Positions 20,942 to 32,273 are shown, counted from the stretch's first letter. The stretch: 64,000 nt of DNA from Meconema thalassinum (GCA_946902985.2 OX336388.2:126407346-126471345); one strand, 5' to 3'. Translations and numbers: made by a program. Notes: generated by a model not told the origin, from the sequence alone.

Positions 20942-21797
20942 TGGTTGGTTGGTTGGTTCTTAAGTTTAGGGGCTGCGACAACGCGGTCATGTAGCCCCGT
21001 GTTCTTGGGTGTGTGTGTAGAATCTGTCTAATAACCGGTGTTAATTGTGATGACTGTATTAGTGTGTGTTATCTGTTTTTTTTTAAATTTAAATACAGAC
21101 TGAAACTTAGAATTTTTCAAATAGTTCCTAGTTTTGCCGCCAAGCGCCACCGTCAACGACTACTAGGCCAAGTTCAGAACTTAGCTATTAGACGCCACCG
21201 CAGTCGGCTCTTGGCAACGAACGTAGAAACCTAAGAGCGTTGTTTACATTCCTAACCTATACAATTTAGCTTCACACAACCGACAGTAGTGGCTACGCTG
21301 GCTAAAGCGCGGCGTAAGGTCATGGGGTCAAGCTCTCTGCTGACTCGGTAGACGCGTGGGTTCGAGCCCCACCGTCGGCTGTCCTTGAAATGGTTTTCCG
21401 TGGTTTCCCATTTTCAACACCAGGCAGATGCTGGGACAGTACCTTCTGACAGGCCACGGCCGCTCCCTTCCACATCCTTGCCCACTTTAATCCATTCATC
21501 TCATCTCTCATCCCGACGCGCAGGTCGCCCACGGGCGTCGACTAGAAAGACCTGCACTCGGCCTCTCAGGAGGCTACACGAAAAAAAAGAAAGCTTCACA
21601 CAAGTGTAATTAGTGGAAGTTTTTTTTAACGTGCCATAAATCTATGGCATGGGACCACCGGCTTTACTTCCCCTCCGAAGGAAGGCATACTGAGGGATTT
21701 TTAACGCTGTTAAAAAATCCGACGGCTTCGGCCGGGTTTGAACCCGCTATCTTGGGCACAGCAGTTCAGCATGCTACCGACTACGCCACCGATGCCG
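20942..21797 (-). mobile_element. SINE S3 copy 1, interrupted by S4
   Basis: S3 is a long (about 500 bp) tRNA-derived SINE: head GCTTCGGTGGCGTAGT, B box GGGTTCAAATCC (here GGGTTTGAACCC on the plus strand), a GAGCGTTAAAAATCC block, and a 3' module ending GCAGCCCCTAAACT plus AACCAACC. This minus-strand copy occupies 20942-21267 and 21604-21797, with S4 between. Confidence 0.9.
21280..21591 (+). mobile_element. SINE S4 inserted in S3
   Basis: A tRNA-like head has B box GGGTTCGAGCCCC, then TGGTTTTCCGTGGTTTCCCA and a 3' part GACCTGCACTCGGCCTCTC with an A tail. A perfect 12-bp duplication AGCTTCACACAA (21268-21279 and 21592-21603) flanks it and lies within the S3 consensus, so S4 is the younger insertion. 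Confidence 0.9.
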
Positions 21798-21993
21798 CTC
21801 TTCATGAGGTGACAGACTGATTTAGGCAGATGGTGTACAGAATTGTTTTACATTATCAGCCGAAGCACTTCATGAATACCCTGTGTTAGTTGATTAGACT
21901 CTTCATGAAATGATTGAAGCAATAGAGTTGTACATTAACATTTCATCATACTCTAACTATTCCAAAAAATTAATTAATTCTTGTTTATTTTAC

Positions 21994-22300
21994 CGGCTTC
22001 GGTTGCGTAGTTGGTTGCATTCTGAACTGCTGTGCCCGGCCGAAGTCGTCGGATTTTTAAGAGCGTTAAAAATCCTTCAGTATGCCTTCCTTCGGTGGGG
22101 AAGTAAAGCCGGCGGTCCCATCTCATAGATTTATGGCATGTAAAAGATCCTTCCACAGACTAAACTTGTGTGAAGCTAAATTGTTAGGTTGGATTTCGTC
22201 GGAACGCTCTATCAAAGTTCCAACGTTCATCACTAGGTATCATTGATATCTGGTAGTGAAAGTTGGAACTACTTGAAATTGAACGTAACTTGTAGCTCAC
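21994..22300 (+). mobile_element. SINE S3 copy 2, 3'-truncated
   Basis: The head (GGCTTCGGTTGCGTAGTTGG) and the block GTCGTCGGATTTTTAAGAGC are present. The copy fades near 22300, where an S5 tail begins, so the usual 3' module is missing. Confidence 0.75.
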
Positions 22301-22413
22301 CCTAAGGGTGTCCGCTGGAAGTAGCTACAGACTCAGGCGAGCCGAATATGTCCTCGGACACTCCCGGCACTAAAAGCCATACGATAAAAAGATAAATAAA
22401 TAAATAAATAAAT
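22300..22413 (+). mobile_element. SINE S5, 5'-truncated tail
   Basis: GGGTGTCCGCTGGAAGTAGC through GACACTCCCGGCACTAAAAG matches the 3' half of the S5 copy at 43795-44049. It ends in an (AAAT)n tail, typical of a 5'-truncated retroposed copy. Confidence 0.75.
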
Positions 22414-22527
22414 ATTATGGTTTCATATGAATTTACAACAATAACAGAACTTCTTATATTTAAATGTACAGGCTGAACAGAAAAATAGAGAAATCGTACA
22501 TTTTGTTTATCCGCGCAGAGCTCTACT

Positions 22528-23580
22528 TGTGAGATCACCTTTTGTCCGTGTGTATGTGTATGTGTATGTGTGTGTGAGTGTGTGTTCCCCCCCCCCCTCC
22601 CCCTTCCGCCCCCCTCCCCCCCCCACAAAAAAAATCTAAACGGCTAGAGCGATTTCAATGAAACTCGGTAAGGTCCGACCCCGATACAATTACTGATGAA
22701 AAAATCCACAGCCTGCTTCCAGTCGACCGACTGGGTCAGGGAATGGAATGAATGAAGCCCCCATCTAGCGGCGAGGATATAAACTGTGCCGGCTGCCGAA
22801 GCCTGTCGTACTCCCCTGGGGCAATGATTAAATGAATGATAGATGAAATGAAATGATAGTGGAGAGTTTTGCTGGAATGAAATTTGTAACAGGGGAAATC
22901 GGAGTACCCGGAGAAAAACCTGTCTGCCTCCGCTTTGTCCAGCACTAATCTCACATGGAGTGGCCGGGATTTGAACCACGGACCCAGCGGTGAGAGGCCG
23001 GCGTGCTGCCGCCTAAGCCACGGAGGCTCACAATTACTGATATCACCCTGAAATTTTTTACGGTGATAAAGGGCACTACTAGAATTTCACCTATGTGACT
23101 TTCAAAAACCTGTTAAGAACAAAATGAACTTGGCGGCCAAGCGAAGTTGAAACATTTAAATAGACTTTTCTCGCGATTTAACAATCCGAGCTCAGTGAAA
23201 CATGGTACAGTAAATGTTTATACGCATTGTAATGCACTGACATCTAATTTAGTTCAATTGTTTACATGACCTCAAGATGGCGGCTGTGCGAAATTGTAAA
23301 TTTTCGTTTTTATTTCTTGTGTCCAAATCATGCGATCAAAGTCAACGTTTGAATAATGAACCTACGCAATAATCGTCATTTAATAATACATAACTCTATG
23401 GCCTCTATATATAAAAATGCAACATGGCGACCATCCAAAAAATTTAGATAGTTCTCAATATCTACGAATCTATTAAAGCAATCAAACTGAAATTTTGTAT
23501 GTTGATAAAGGCTATGAACATAAGTAGGCTATATGAATATAGGCTATTTAGTTCTTCACGGAACTACTTATTATTATTAT
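22528..23580 (+). repeat. Dispersed repeat X, copy A (with SINE S2 inside)
   Basis: X is marked by GAGATCACCTTTTGTCCGTG, CGATTTCAATGAAACTCGG, GGTGATAAAGGGCACTACTA, AACATGGCGG-type blocks and an end hairpin AGTTCTTCACGGAACT. Related copies are at 36312-37770 and 62983-63871. No protein is encoded. A C/T-rich low-complexity tract lies at 22587-22625. The class of mobile element is unknown to me. Confidence 0.8.
22698..23029 (-). mobile_element. SINE S2 inserted in repeat X
   Basis: Same family and orientation as 18253-18580. It is flanked by a perfect 12-bp duplication ACAATTACTGAT (22686-22697 and 23030-23041). Copies B and C of repeat X are uninterrupted here and serve as empty sites. Confidence 0.95.
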
Positions 23581-23639
23581 TGCTATTATTAGTGCTTCAA
23601 AGTGTCTTTCTCACTACTGAAATCTAAAAATCAAGCGGA

Positions 23640-24460
23640 CTGGTTACTCAGGTAAGAGATTTAGGTATTATTCACGATGATAAACTGACATTCTCTCCCC
23701 ACATTGACCATATCAAATCTCGCAATGCGCAGTCTCGGCATTCTATACAGATTCACAGATATTAAAGACCTCACTGCACTTAAATTATATTCACCACATA
23801 TGTTCTCCCTATCCTAGATTTCTCTTCTCCAATTTGGTCTACTTCGGCTATAACCAATATTTCTAAATTGAACAGTGTCTTTAATTTCTTCATATCAATA
23901 GTCAAAGCTCGCAATCCTTCACTAAGGCAGTTTGCCAAATCCGACATTCTAAATCAGCTCAATGTACTCGACCTGAGAAGCCGCTTACAATTTACTGACC
24001 TGTGTTTCTTACATAAAATTATGAATGGTTACACAAAATGTAACATGCTACTAAGCTACTTCCCACTCCACGTTCCCTCCCGTTCAACACGTCAGAATCA
24101 TTTACACCACATACCTCGCCCACGTCTTGAAGTACAGAAGCGCTCTATTTTCCACCGTCTGCCAACCCTTAGCAACTCCCTTCCAAATATTGACATATTC
24201 TCTCCCAATAGAACATTCAAACATAACATTAGAAGATCCCTTTCATCCTCAATTCCTACCCCCTCACCCTCCTAATTACCCACTATCCCAATCATTCCCT
24301 GCGTCTTTCCGAGATTTATCCCTTGCTGCCATCACTGCCATTTGTTACCTGTTATTGTTGTTGTTGCTTTTGTTAATACATTTGAAATTGTTAAAATATT
24401 AGTGCAAAATGACCTATCATGGTTGTATCTAATAATTATTCAATAAATAAAAAAATTACG
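23640..24460 (+). pseudogene. LINE C-terminal fragment, broken
   Basis: The translation begins with VRDLGIIHDDKLTFSPHIDH, the conserved segment after the RT active site in Jockey/CR1-like LINEs. Frames break, then continue as PIWSTSAITNISKLNSVFNF, VLDLRSRLQFTDLCFLHKIM and LHHIPRPRLEVQKRSIFHRL and end near 24275. The 3' untranslated region ends with AATAAATAAAAAAATT near 24460. The catalytic domain is absent and at least one stop and one frameshift are present. Confidence 0.75.
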
Positions 24461-25317
24461 AGCCTTACAGTAGTCGCATATGATGTGTAACATCTGACAT
24501 GTTATTCGAATAATTCCATATTACTTACTCGCATTTTTTTAAAGAATGAACTCATAGTGCTACCTTGTGCCAGCAAACACGAAAGGATTCTCCAATGCAT
24601 CTGCAGTAGTGACATATACCTGTAACTGTATGCGGGAGTAATCCACTGCCTACTTGATGCAAGCTGCGCTTTATACCGGCCAACGGTGTTATTGAAAATG
24701 GCCTCTTATTGCCGATAGAGGGCACTGCCAAGTATAGGCACGATGAAAAATTAGGTGTGCAGTAGGTATATTAAATGCGTTTCTCCCAGTGATACGTTTA
24801 GACCAACAAAGTTTCAATTATTGTTAGTAGTCGGTGTTAATATACTGAATTCCTACGTTGTTTGGAGTGTTGGTTGATGCGATATAGCACTCGACGTATC
24901 GAGTGCTTACATTAAATAAGAATACAGCAAAAGTATGAAGATTTAATAAATCGTAATTGTTTTCAGCAAATATGATATAATGAATATTTTCACACCAAAG
25001 AACGACAACTTGAAGATGATTTATTGTAGGAATTTCTTTAATGGGGCCTCCAAACCTTGCGGTAAACCGTATGCGATTTACCTTCCACATAGTCACATGG
25101 CTTACAGTACGTCGTTTTACCGATCTCCGCCACCACGCGCGCTCATTGTTTCCGTCCCATGCACTTCCGTCCCATCCACTTCCGTCTCTTTTCCAAAATC
25201 ACTCCCACAGAAATGTCCAGCTACCGAGTGCCACAAAAATATCCAGATACCGAGTGGAAAGATGTTACACATCAAAAATAAATAAATAAATATGATTATT
25301 ATATTCAATTTAATGGT
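24461..25317. other. Anonymous DNA
   Basis: No recognisable gene or element ends. A short AAATAAATAAATAAAT tract lies at 25277-25292 and could be a retroposon tail, but the body upstream is not identified. Confidence 0.4.
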
Positions 25318-25578
25318 GCTCAGGTACTACCCTTCCAGAGAATTGTTGCCGGTGGCAGAAATCGGAAATAATGCGCTCCACCCAGCCACAAGCATGGAAT
25401 GGTTCATGCTGGGTCGTGCGCTGTGCGGTGTGTTCTCATTGTATGACCGTATATGCGTTCCCCCTCTTGCCCCGTACCCACCCGTGGCAACCATAACGTG
25501 GCGAGCTAACGTAATGTATACACAACAATCCCACTCCACGTCTAGCGGTAACAATTCCCTGGTAGGGTAGTACTTGGT
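25318..25578. mobile_element. Short inverted-repeat (MITE-like) element
   Basis: The left end AGGTACTACCCTTCCAGAGA and the right end, reverse-complemented (AAGTACTACCCTACCAGGGA), match over about 28 bp, enclosing some 200 bp without coding capacity. I found no convincing target duplication, so class and exact limits are open. Confidence 0.5.
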
Positions 25579-25660
25579 ATGGCACGAGGTTGGTGATCAC
25601 AGTCTCAAAAAGGTTGGAATGATTGCAATAGACTAACCTCACACTTCTTCCCGCTTGTAA
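25564..25660 (+). repeat. Dispersed repeat J, copy 1
   Basis: GTACTTGGTATGGCACGAGG, GTGATCACAGTCTCAAAAAG and CCTCACACTTCTTCCCGCTT recur in inverted orientation at 47590-47686. About 95 bp are shared with moderate divergence. Confidence 0.7.
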
Positions 25661-25744
25661 ACTTCTGCTAGTCAGGAAGCAAAATAACCAGTGATGGACG
25701 AAGCAAAGAGGATATAAAAAGTAGGTTACCACAGGCAAGGAAAG

Positions 25745-26870
25745 CAGGAAAGAATTCTGTTGACTTCAAATATAGATTTAGGTGTTAGGAAGTTATTTTT
25801 CAAAGTCTTTGTATGGAGCATGGCGCTCTATGGAAGTGAAACTTGGACTGTTGGTGCAGCAGAAATGAGGAACATTTTACTGAAATATGGTGTTACAGCA
25901 GACTGTTGAAGAACATATGGGTAGATAGAGTAAGACATCACGAAGTATTAAGACGAGTGGGTGAGAAGAGATGTTTCTGGCGACTGCTAATGATGAGAGG
26001 AGATAGGTTGGTAGCACACATACTAAGGCACTCAGGAATAGCATACAGTGAAACCTCTCTAAAAGACCACCCCTCTTAAAGACCAATTTTTCTTGGAACC
26101 GATTTGAAACCTCATAAGGTATTTGTTACCTCTATTTAAGGGCCACCCTTCTCCCCGACCAAAGACCAGGCATTTTCTCAGTCTAACCTCTTTCAAAAGA
26201 CCACTTCTCGTCTGCCTTCCCATTGGAGATGTTGATGAGGGTGATGATGTAAACAATGGTTCTGTTGGCACAGAACTGCATCAGCATACAATGTCATTAG
26301 AAAACGTGTTATTAAACGTAGGCTATAAAAAATACAAAAAAACCTGCTCTCCTAGAAGATTGTTCGAACCCAGAACAAATTAATCGAATTTCGAACTCAC
26401 TCAGAGATATTCTAGAAAGTGAAATTGTTAAAAAAAAGTGCTAATCTGAATCGAGAGATCAATTCGTGACTTTTTTAAATAACAGAGCTCAGAAAATAAC
26501 TAATTGTAATTAATTTGTACTAAATGTGAACTAATGCAGATAAATTGTAATCAAGTATGTGTTCCAACTACTTTATTAATAATGCAGTATAAACTTACCC
26601 CTTAAGAGACCACCCCTCTAAAAGACCAGTTTTCCATGGAACCGTCACTGGTCTCTTAATAGAGGTTTCACTCTACTTAGTTATGGGAGGAAGGGTAGAG
26701 GACAAAAACTGTAGGGATAGACCAAGGTTAGAATACGTCTAACAGATTACCTTGGATATACTGTAATTTGTGGTAGCTATGTAGAGAAGAGACGATTAGC
26801 TCAAGACAGGGAGGTGTGGATGGCTGCATCATACTGAAGACTCAAACAAACACACACACCCTCGTATCAC
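25745..26870 (+). pseudogene. RTE-like LINE C-terminal fragment, interrupted
   Basis: The left part encodes LGVRKLFFKVFVWSMALYGS followed by ETWTV, the conserved C-terminal region of RTE-like LINEs, then loses frame. A pogo-like element (26046-26673) splits it. The right part, 26676-26870, continues with GRKGRGQ, RLTDYLG and VEKRRLAQDREVWMAAS, ending in a CAAACACACAC-type tail. A related fragment without the insertion is at 53330-53621. No RT catalytic core is present. Confidence 0.8.
26046..26673. mobile_element. pogo/Tigger-like MITE
   Basis: The ends are inverted: CAGTGAAACCTCTCTAAAAG (left) and GAGTGAAACCTCTATTAAGA (right, reverse complement), each continuing into GACCA-rich sequence. 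TA flanks both sides (26044-26045 and 26674-26675). The CAGTGAAACCTC end with TA duplication is characteristic of pogo-like Tc1/mariner relatives. There is no transposase inside. It sits inside a LINE tail whose coding resumes on the far side. Confidence 0.85.
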
Positions 26871-27181
26871 AGCAACTGACTCACACGAGAACTTTGGTCT
26901 CAGTGTTATGTAACAATGATGTCAGAATGTCTGTCTCCCCTGTTGGTAAAGTGTACACAATGATAAGATTTCTGAGTCAAGAGGGCACAAAGGAAAATTA
27001 TCCTCATCGCTTTTGTTTCTCAATGATGTCCAGCGCATCCTGGTTGATGGAATATTTCAACCTGTTGCATCACTTGGAATATTTGGCGAACTTGTATGTA
27101 CAATGAGTTTCTCTCCAGGATGTCGCAAACATTTCATGGAAAATTACTTGTTATTATTAATATTAATAATAATAAATATTT

Positions 27182-27765
27182 CCCTCAGGGGCTCACACCT
27201 TGTGGGACGTGGGTTGGTGACCACGGGACCCTAGCTGAGTTCGGCATTACTTCCACTTACTTGTGCTGGATTCCTCTCTGTTATCTTTCCTGTCGACCTC
27301 TCTTGGTCAACTCTTGTTCTCTTCAGACACCGAGGGTATTAGGGTATCCGAGGCCTGGGGAGTCTCTTCATTTCCCACCTTATTTGGCCCTTGTCTCATC
27401 TTTCCTGACCTCTTGTTTTCTTTTCATGTTATCTCCAACCTTCTGCTCAAGGCCCTAAAGAAGGCTGGGTGTCTGTAGCCCCACCACTTATGGTGCACCC
27501 TGGATTGTGCTTCACCCTCAATGGCTCACGTCTGGTGAGTTCGGGAGTTGGTGACCCCGAGGGCTTCCTGAGCTGGGTCCGGGTTGTCTCCTTCTTCCAC
27601 TGCCTTTAGGGTGGTCCCGCTCCAATTTCGCTTTCCTCTCCACCGTTCCTGACTCTCCTCTCTATCAAGTCCCTTAATTCTCATTCTTCGAGGGTTGCGG
27701 GCATTTCCTTTCCTCATGTCTTTTGTTTCCCTTATTCTTCTTTTTGTTTTCCATTTCCTCTTCTA
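27182..27765 (+). repeat. Dispersed repeat G, copy 2
   Basis: CAGGGGCTCACACCTTGTGG, GGTATTAGGGTATCCGAGGC and CTTGTCTCATCTTTCCTGAC match the copies at 33457 and 9331. The part from 27530 onward (GGTGAGTTCGGGAGTTGGTGACC) looks like a second, more diverged partial unit in the same orientation. No coding motif is present. Confidence 0.65.
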
Positions 27766-27766
27766 G

Positions 27767-28194
27767 TTTGGTTGGTTCTTAAGTTTAGGTGCTGCGAAAA
27801 CGCGGTCATGTAGCCCCGCGTACTTTGGGTGTGTGTAGAATCTGTCTGATAACCTGTGTTAATTGTGATGGCTGTATTAGTGTGTGTCATCTGTTTTTTT
27901 TATTTAAGTACTGCAACTTAGAATTTTTCAAATAGTTCCTACTTTTGCCACCAAGCGCCTCCGTCAACGACTACTAGGCCAAGTTCAGAACTTAGCTACT
28001 AGACCCCATCGCGGCTCTTGGCAACGAACGTAGGAACCTAAGAGCGTTGTTTACATTCTTAACCTATCCAATTTAGCTTCACGCAGGTGTAATTAGTGGA
28101 AGGTTCTTTAACATGCCATAAATCTATGGCATGGGACCGCCGGCTTTAATTCCCCTCCGAAGGAAGGCATACTGAGGGATTTTAACGCTCTTAA
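27767..28194 (-). mobile_element. SINE S3 copy 3, head missing
   Basis: The plus strand reads GGTTGGTTCTTAAGTTTAGG at its start and ends at GGGATTTTAACGCTCTTAA. The tRNA-derived head beyond this point is absent, replaced by a LINE tail module, so the 5' end of this minus-strand copy is lost. Confidence 0.85.
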
Positions 28195-28305
28195 TGTAGT
28201 TAGTTTTAGGTTTAGTTTCATTTCATTTACATTTTCAAGATCACCCAAACCATTAGGAGCCCATAACTCAAATTTTGGGTTCCTTAAAACAACAATAATC
28301 ATGTA
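28195..28305 (+). repeat. LINE-type 3' tail module
   Basis: Matches the minus-strand module at 8380-8475 (CATTTACATTTTCAAGATCA, CCAAACCATTAGGAGCCC, CCTTAAAACAACAATAATC). It is a 5'-truncated tail about 110 bp long that begins exactly where the S3 sequence is cut off. Confidence 0.65.
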
Positions 28306-28316
28306 TGTATGTCTAT

Positions 28317-28675
28317 CCCTTATTAGTCCCGTTTTCCAACGGGGTCGGGGATCAGATGCGATGGAAGTCTTTGTGGCGATGGTTTTTACGGCCGGATGCC
28401 CTTCCTGATGCCAACCTCATGAGAGGAGTTAATGAGAGATGAAATGAATGATGGTGAATGAAACTGGGCAAGGATGTGGAAGGAAGCGGACGTGGCCTGT
28501 CAGAAGGTACCGTCCCAGCATTTTGCCTGGTGTTGAAAATGGGGAAACCACGGAAAACCATTTCAAGGACGGCCGACGGAGGGGCTCGAACCCACGCGTC
28601 TACCGAGTCAGCAGAGAGCTTGGCCCCATGACCTAATGCTGCACTTTAGCCAGCGTAGCCACTACTGTCGGTTCA
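28317..28675 (-). mobile_element. SINE S4 copy 2
   Basis: On the minus strand this has the S4 head ACCGACAGTAGTGGCTACGC, the B box GGGTTCGAGCCCC and the shared domain TGGTTTTCCGTGGTTTCCCC. Its 3' end is a different module, with ACGGCCGGATGCCCTTCCTG on the plus strand at 28389-28408 in place of the 3' end seen in the copy at 21280. Confidence 0.8.
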
Positions 28676-28869
28676 TCATCATCAATAATAAATATTAATT
28701 TATATACTAAAACGAAGGTGGATCAAAAAGTTAGTTGCACTAACGCGCTGCAGCGCTGTGTGTCGCAAACGTGGGCACAGAGGAGAAAGGGACAGACACT
28801 GGCCACACGTCTGTTAGGCAGGTCGCTGTGGTGTCTCGTCTTGTACGGTGTAAATAGCGGCCAAATTTA

Positions 28870-29249
28870 ATGGTGCGTTGACTGGACGTTCACTCCAAAT
28901 ATGAGGTGCGTGCGACAATCCGATTCCTATGGACCAAAAGGAAGAATTGCACGGACATTCATCGTGAAATTAGTGCTGTGTATGGGGAGCGGGCCATTTC
29001 CCGGCAAGGGATCGTAAAGTTGTGTCAGCAATTCGAAGCCGGACGCACGGATACCACGGACGAATATCGTGAGGGTTGCGTAAAGCGATTAAAGATAAGC
29101 GCCTGGGGAAATCGAGCGCCTGTGTGATTTTGTTGCACGATAACGCAACACCTCACAAGGCCCGCCAAACGAGCGAAATGCTGCAGCGTTTCAAGTGGGA
29201 GATCTGGCAACATCCACCCTATTGTCCCGACCTAGCGCCATGTGACTTT
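28870..29249 (+). pseudogene. mariner transposase fragment, dead
   Basis: The N-terminal helix-turn-helix region is recognisable (VHSKYEVRATIRFL, IHREISAVYGERAISRQGIV, CQQFEAGRT), in frame after a stop near the start. It then jumps by deletion to catalytic-domain sequence: LLHDNATPHKA (second Asp) and HPPYCPDLAPCDF (third Asp). The coding sequence resumes after the foldback insertion as HLFGKLKTELGGRHFQTDEE and ends near 30953. The first catalytic Asp region is deleted. It encodes no working enzyme. Confidence 0.85.
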
Positions 29250-30777
29250 TAGTACAATACAGCTGGAATGGTTTTGTTCCAAAAACTGCGCTATGGTTGG
29301 CTTTTTGTAAATCGTTAGAAAAGCACAAAAAAAAGCTTAATTCTGAATTTTAGAATAATTTGCACGATCATTTTGTCGGAAAACTAAAAAAAAAAAAACA
29401 CATTGAAAAGCGTTTTTCTCTGAATCGACGTATTTTAAAGAAAAGTTTTTAAACAAATAATGTAAAGGACATTGTCACCTACAATTCGTCTCATTGAGGT
29501 CATGTCACACATTTTGAAATGCAGAAGCTACGTGGCGCCAAAGTTTCCAAAAAGTGGTTTTTTTTTCCACTTTTTGTCCTAGAAAAATAGTTGTTTTTTT
29601 TTTTTTTACAAAAGAGTGAATCAGAAATTTGTTCCTCTCAAAATTGTCTGCATCATTTATTTAAACGTTTGTTTCTTCCGACTTACCGTTCCAAAGTTAT
29701 AGCGCAGCAAATGCAACGCTGCGTAGTCAAGGCTACTATTGTTACTGCGGAGAGAGCGGTGGGCATAATTTAGACAGGGACCGGTGTCGGACAGCTGCCT
29801 AAGGCTCGGTCAAACAGGACGCGGGCTGTGTTTGTTAATTAGCTCAAACAATCATATCTATTTCAATCGCAACGTATCAATCATAACTGTACACATATTA
29901 ACCGTTGTGCCATCTGAATAGTACAATTTTCACACTTCGGCAGACTATAACTTTGGAACGCTAAGGCGGATGGTAAAAATGTTTCAATAAATGTTGTAGA
30001 CAATTTTGAGAAGAACAAATTTATAATTAGCTCTTTTGTGAACAAAACATTTTTTCTCGGCCAAAAAGTGAAAAAACACCTTTTTGGAAACTTTGGCACC
30101 ACCTAGCTTCTGCATTTCAAAACGTATGACATGACCTCACTGAGACGAATTGTAGGTGACAATGTCCTCTACATTTGTTGTTTAAAAAACTTTTCTTTAA
30201 AATACGTCGATTCAGAGAAAAACGCTTTTCAATGTTTTTTTTGAGTTTTCCGACAAAATGATCGTGCAAATTATTCACGGTGGGTGAGTGGTTATAGTGT
30301 CAGACTACTAACCCCAAGATTGCAGGTTCGCCCCTGGCCATGGTAAGTGATTTTTGAAGGCGACAAAAATCACGATACTCATGTCATACGTTGTTGGCAT
30401 GTTAAAGAACCCATTTGAATTCAGTAGGCCGTGTTCAATGGCAAAATTAATCTCGGGATTTTCCGCCAACACAAAATTCCTCCATTCTCTACTTGAAAGC
30501 GCTGTAGTGTCAAGGAGTTTAGATATCTAACCTCCTTGACCTTCATAGCGTTCAAAGGAACGACGAAATTCGACATGCAAGCTACCCTCTGGGTGTCAAT
30601 TAACAAAGCTTGCACCAGGCACCCGAGGCCATACGATATTATTATTATTATTATTATTATTCTAAAATTCAGAGTTAAGCTTTTTTTGTGCTTTTCTAAC
30701 GATTTACAAAAAGCCAACCATAGCACAGTTTTTGGAACAAAAGGTGTTTTTTTTTTCTGTGTAGCTGTCCTGTACTA
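29250..30777. mobile_element. Foldback element with long inverted arms
   Basis: The left arm (29250 to about 29705) and right arm (about 29935-30777) are inverted copies of each other over roughly 450-480 bp, for example GTTCCAAAAACTGCGCTATG against GTTCCAAAAACTGTGCTATG. The ends read TAGTACAATACAGCT and TAGTACAGGACAGCT. TTT flanks both sides (29247-29249, 30778-30780), a probable 3-bp duplication, since the mariner coding frame rejoins exactly (CDF then HLFGKLK). The centre of about 230 bp has no coding sequence. A SINE interrupts the right arm. The superfamily is not determined. Confidence 0.85.
30277..30655 (+). mobile_element. SINE S6 copy 1, inside the foldback arm
   Basis: The tRNA-like head CACGGTGGGTGAGTGGTTAT and B-box-like GCAGGTTCGCCCC are followed by a body ending GAGGCCATACGAT and an (ATT)n tail. 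It interrupts the right foldback arm at AAATTATTC; the intact left arm shows the uninterrupted sequence, and ATTATTC is repeated on both sides. Confidence 0.85.
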
Positions 30778-31067
30778 TTTCATCTGTTCGGTAAGCTCAA
30801 AACGGAGCTCGGTGGTCGACATTTCCAGACCGATGAGGAGGTGAAGGCCGCTGTCTCCGTGTGGTTGCAGAACGCTGGAGGAACTTTCTATGTATCCGTC
30901 ATCGACAAGTTGGTTGTGTGTTCGCAGAAATGTTTCGAGTCTCTTGGAAACTAGGTGGAAAAGTGACGTTACATTGTATGTCGTTATAGGCGTGTTGCTG
31001 TTGTATAGGTGGTGTAATAAATGGCCATAACTAGGAAGTGCAACTTACTTTTTGATCTGCCCTCGTA

Positions 31068-31534
31068 TATTGGAGTATGCTATACTCCACGTCACCTTAA
31101 ATAAGTTACTAACAATGTTATGTAATAAGTGTGCGCATAGCAATGGCGTTTTACTGTGTCTAAAACAAGTTTATTAACTAATCATGTTGGCATGAAATGC
31201 TTCGACATTCAATGATGTTTTCTACATCATTAATAACACAGGTTAACAATCGTTTCGGTGCCAGTCAAGTCGGAGTGATTTTAGGTTGACTTTTGTATGC
31301 TGAATCCGAATATGATAACAGTTTTGCTCAATTGGCTCTAGTTTTTGAGATATTGAAAGTTCTACCGGAAAATGTTTTAAAAACAGGAAAATAAATATGA
31401 AAAGTATAATTTACTGACGAACGGTCTGAAAACAAAACCAAATCAGTATAACGTGAACATAATATGAACTAGGCCTATAGTCTACAGCGAAACTGGATTC
31501 AGTTCATAACAGAACGCATAATAGTTTTCACATT
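31068..31534. other. Anonymous DNA
   Basis: AT-rich with no recognisable element or coding motif. Confidence 0.4.
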
Positions 31535-32042
31535 GCTTCGGTGGCGTAGTTGGTAGCATGATGAGCTTCTACGCCCAAGGTCGCGGGTTCAAACCTGGCC
31601 GAAGTCGTCGGATTTTTTAAGAGCGTTAAAAATCCCTCAGTATGCCTTCCTTCGAATGGGAAGTAAAGCCGGCGGTCTCATGTCATAGATATATGGCATG
31701 TAAAAGAACCTTCCACAAACTACAATTGTGTGAAGCAAAATTTGTAGGTTAGGTTTGATTAATGTTCTCAAGTTCCAAGGTTCGTCACCAGGTGCTGATT
31801 GCGATGGCATCTAGTAGTAGCGAAGTTCACAGCTAGGTGTCGTGGACGGTAGCATTATTGGTAGCAGGAGTAGGAATTACTTGAAATTATCGTCTGCAGT
31901 CCTTACTTGAATTAAAACAGATAACACGCCCTAATAAAGTCATCACAATTAACACCGGTTATCAGACAGATTCTACACACACCCAAAGTACACGGGGCTA
32001 AATGACCGTGTTGTTGCAGCCCCTAAACTGAGGAACCAACCA
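31535..32042 (+). mobile_element. SINE S3 copy 4, near full length
   Basis: Complete order from head (GCTTCGGTGGCGTAGTTGGT) through B box (GGGTTCAAACC), GTCGTCGGATTTTTTAAGAG and the AACACCGGTTATCAGACAGA module to CCTAAACTGAGGAACCAACC. Its 3' end abuts the fossil gene at 32050. Confidence 0.9.
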
Positions 32043-32273
32043 ACAAAAGAACTCTGTCTGTAAGATTGTCTTCTGTCTGAGTGATCAGAACAGTCGCGTT
32101 GGAGATTACAGCAGTATTCTGCCATCATGTGCCTGTCCCACCTTCCTTGATACCTTTCCTCCATGACTCGGATGTCTTGATGGAATCTCTCCCCTTGCTC
32201 CTCACTAAAATCACCAAGATTGTCAGGAAATCTATCTACAGGGTGACTATGAAGGAAGTGTACCTTTAGGCAC

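Larger units (their letters stand above)
28713..31065 (+). mobile_element. mariner element M1, carrying a nested foldback element
   Basis: The left terminus CGAAGGTGGATCAAAAAGTT and the right terminus, reverse-complemented (CGAGGGCAGATCAAAAAGTA), are matching inverted repeats. TA follows the right end; the left flank is AA, presumably a mutated TA. The element's own sequence is 28713-29249 and 30781-31065, about 820 bp, shorter than a complete mariner, so it also carries an internal deletion. The insert at 29250-30777 lies in the coding region. Confidence 0.9.
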
